A stretch of DNA of 64,000 bases from Cynocephalus volans (Eukaryota > Chordata > Mammalia > Dermoptera > Cynocephalidae). The stretch lies in assembly GCF_027409185.1 (NCBI RefSeq), contig NC_084463.1, positions 46,044,407 through 46,108,406 of the forward strand. The letters run 5' to 3'. Position numbers and translations under genes: made by a program. Every line of letters begins with the position of its first letter. Within the stretch, counting starts at the first letter, position 1. Shown one piece after another: positions 61,165 to 64,000 of the stretch. The notes under the pieces were generated by a model. It made no database searches. It saw nothing but the letters and a program-made list of their open reading frames with translations, and had not been told where the DNA came from.

Positions 61165-64000
61165 CCTGCCTTTCTCACAGTGTGATACACTGTGTCGTTG
61201 AAGTCACCACCAAACAAGTTCCTCACCAGACGTGTTACCTGGACTTTGGGCTTCCCAACATTTGAAACTGTAAGCCATAAAGACTGTTTCTTTATAAATC
61301 ACCCAGTTTTAGGTAATTCTGTTCTAAGCAACAGAAATGGACAAAGACACATGCTACAGTAATCAAAACCACAAGGTAGTAGACTAAAAACATTCACATC
61401 AACCAGTGAAACAAACTGGAGCCCCAAAATAAAACTACATATTTACAGTCAAATGATTTTTCAATAAAGGTACCAAGAACGCATAACGAGCAAATGACAG
61501 TTTCTTCAATAACCGGTGTTGGCAAAACCGTGTATACACACTCAGAAAAATGAAGTTGAACCCTTCTCTTATCTTACACCACCTACAAAAATCGGCTCAA
61601 TATGGATTAAAGACGGAAATGGAACACCTGAAACTGTAAAATTGCTAGAAGAAAACAAATGGGAAAAGCTCCACAACATTGGCCTGGGCAATGATTTTTT
61701 GCAGATAGCCCCAAAAGCAAGGCGACAAAATCAAGCACAGACGAAAATGGGATTGCATCAAATTAAAAAGCTTCCGCACAGGAAAAGAACAAGTAGGAGA
61801 GCGAAGACACGATGACTGGAATGAGAGAAAATATTGGAAAACCGTACACCTGATTATGAATAAGTATCCAAAACTACATACAAAATTCAAACAACTCAAT
61901 AGCAAGACAACAACCCGATTTAAAAAACGGGCAGAGTAACTGAACATAGTTTCTCAGAATAAGACCTCCACGTGGCCAACAGGCTGATGAGAAAATGCTC
62001 AACCTCCCTAATCATCAGGGAAATACAAATTAAAATCACTAGGACACATAATTACTTCATACCCATTGGAATGGCTATTATCAAAAAGACAAAAGATAAC
62101 TAGCACTGGCAAGGACGTGGAGAAAAGGCTACCCTTGTACACTGCTGGTAGGAACGTACAACCATTACAGAAAACAGCATGGAGGTTTCTCAAAAATCTG
62201 TAAATAGAAGTACCGTATGACCCAGCAATCCCACTTCAGGGAATATCCCCCAAAGAACTGAAATCAATAGGTTGAAGAGATATCTGTACTCCCATGTGCA
62301 CTGAGGCATTATCCATAAGAGTCAAGATATAGAATCAACCTAAGTGTTTATTAACAGACGAACAGATAAAGAAAACGTGGTCTAAGTACACAATGAAATA
62401 CTATTCGGCCTTAGAAAAGAACAAAACTCTGTCATTTTCCAACAACTGGGATGCAACTAGAAGACATTACGCTGAGTGACACATGCCAGGCACAGAAAGA
62501 CATGCTGCATGATTTCACTTGAATGTGGAAACTGGAAAGGTCAGACTCATGGAACTAGAGACCAGAATGATGGTTAGCAGAGCCTGGGAGCTGCGGGCGG
62601 GGGGGATGGAGGAACAAGGACGAAGGGAAGTTTGACCAATGGGTACAAAGTTTCACTCTGGAGAAATAAGGTCTGGTGATCTATGACACAGCAAGGTGAC
62701 TCTAGTTAATAATAATGTATATTTCAGAATTACCAAAAGAGTGGATTTTCAGTGCTCTTACCACAGGGGGGGAAGTATGTGAGGTCACGAGTGTGTTACT
62801 TGCCTAACTTGCTCACTGCACAATGTACACATGTATGCAATTATCACATGGTGCCCCATAAACATATGCAGTTGCGAGCTGTCAATAAAAAGTAAAAATT
62901 CAAGTCCAATAAAAAGAAACACAGTGCAGCGCTGGCATAAAGTGTACATCAGAGGAACAGAATTGACTGGCCTAGAAGCAAGCTCATGCAGCTATGACAA
63001 CTGGATTCTCACAAGTGCTTTGTGACCACAACAAATGGTGCGGAGACAACTGAATAGCCACATGGAAAGAAATGAAATCGAGCCCTTTTCTAACCCCATA
63101 CCCAAAAGTGAACACCACACGTGTCACAGAGCTAACTGTAAGAACTCAAACTACAACACTCGAGAAACACAGGAACAAACCTTTGTGATACCGGATTTGG
63201 TGGTGGTCTCTTAGGTAAGATGCCGAAAACACAAGAACCCATATAAAGAAAGAGTAAACTGGATATCATGCAACGTAAAACTGCTGTGCTTTACAGGACA
63301 CCACTGAGAAAAAGAAAAGACATCAGGCTGCACAGGAAAAATACATTTTCAATTCACAGATTAAGAACAAGACTATAGAAAGAGCTCCTAAACGACAGTA
63401 GGCAGAATTTTTTAAAAAATGGTCAGAGGAAGAGTCGGCCCGTTAGCTCTGTTGGTTAGAGGGTGGTGCTCTCATACCAAGAGCAAGGGTTAGGATCCCC
63501 ACACAGGCCAGCCGCCAGTAACAAACAAACCACAAACCTGCTCAGATCATTCAAATGAGCATTTCTCTAAGTGACAGATAGGAAAGGCCAATAAGCACCG
63601 AAGAAGATATTCATCGTCACCAGCAAGGAAATGGCTATCAATACCACAGTGAGATAATAGGGGGCACACATTACAAGGCCTATAAATCAAAAAGACAGTC
63701 AAGACAAGGTATTGACAAGGCTATAGAGATAGCACAACCCTCATATATTGAGGGAGAGACTGGAAAATGCTACAGACTGCCAGGAAACCAGGTCGGTAGT
63801 TTTTCAAAACGTGAAATGTAAACTTACTACGTGGCCCAGCAATCCTACCGCTGGGGACCTACGAACGAAAACTGAAAATCTGTCCACACAAAAGTTTATA
63901 TACGAACGCTCCGATCAGCCTCACTTACACTAGTCAAAGAGTCAAAACCACACAGAACGCCAAGGAACAATACTGAAACCGGCAAGAGAGGGGCGCACAC
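56752..64000 (+). repeat. 8-kb tandem unit 3, cut by the window end
   Basis: Same order as before: M2 57957-58650 (minus donor after 58451), short TTGA repeat 58679-58698, LINE-1 58677-61129, LTR piece 61130-61363, and old L1 from 61364 with SINE 63433-63538. It stops just as the next (CA)n begins, so the array continues beyond the window. Confidence 0.93.
58677..61129 (-). mobile_element. 5'-truncated LINE-1 (unit 3)
   Basis: ORF2 pieces are at 61129-60032, 60074-59268 and 59391-58930, with the same breaks as units 1 and 2. The 3'-tail TTGA repeat is about 15 bp shorter. Confidence 0.92.

Noticed and set aside
8472..64000. CRISPR array, prophage or bacterial system suggested by regularly spaced repeats
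   Set aside because: The repeats are mammalian segmental and tandem duplications of kilobase scale; there are no short direct repeats with unique spacers.

Overview
This window is nuclear DNA from a placental mammal. The evidence is split genes with GT-AG introns, truncated LINE-1 copies, tRNA-derived SINEs, MaLR-type LTRs, MIR and MER5A relics, and a processed gene copy with a poly(A) tail. The tRNA-derived SINE type (boxes such as 'gctcacttgggagagcgtggtgctgacaac') makes me think of a bat, perhaps a horseshoe bat or relative, but that is from memory and weak. There are no bacterial-style genes, RNA genes or CRISPR arrays.

Layout. (1) 1-8471: repeat-rich DNA around an intronless, full-length retrocopy of MAPKAP1 (SIN1, an mTORC2 subunit) on the minus strand. 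It has a 17-bp target-site duplication, a poly(A) tail and an open frame of 504 codons. (2) 8472-22262: copy A of a ~13.8-kb segmental duplication. It holds a RALGDS/RGL4-like Ral-GEF gene lacking its first two exons and, on the opposite strand, a second, decayed RALGDS-like relic. (3) 22263-26981: sequence between the copies, holding the first two exons of the next gene. (4) 26982-40757: copy B of the same segment. With the two upstream exons it makes a 13-exon RALGDS/RGL4-like gene (24150-34463) whose exons join in frame to 550 codons plus stop; the antisense relic is repeated too. (5) 40760-64000: a head-to-tail array of ~8.0-kb units (two complete, one cut by the window end), nearly identical to one another. 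Each unit has two related CpG-rich modules, a 5'-truncated LINE-1 on the minus strand, an LTR piece and older L1 sequence split by a SINE.

How it fits together. The Ral-GEF gene encodes an N-terminal exon rich in Arg and Trp, a REM domain, a Pro-rich linker and a CDC25/RasGEF domain, then stops, so it lacks the Ras-binding RA domain of RALGDS (an RGL4/Rgr-like plan). Copy A looks like a 5'-truncated duplicate. The 8-kb array abuts copy B exactly at a GGAC tetranucleotide repeat, where similarity switches from copy A to the array units. The CpG-rich modules carry a GC box followed by a consensus splice donor on the minus strand in every copy, so they may be antisense promoter/first-exon units of a macrosatellite; this is inference. 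All percentages and alignments were judged by eye.
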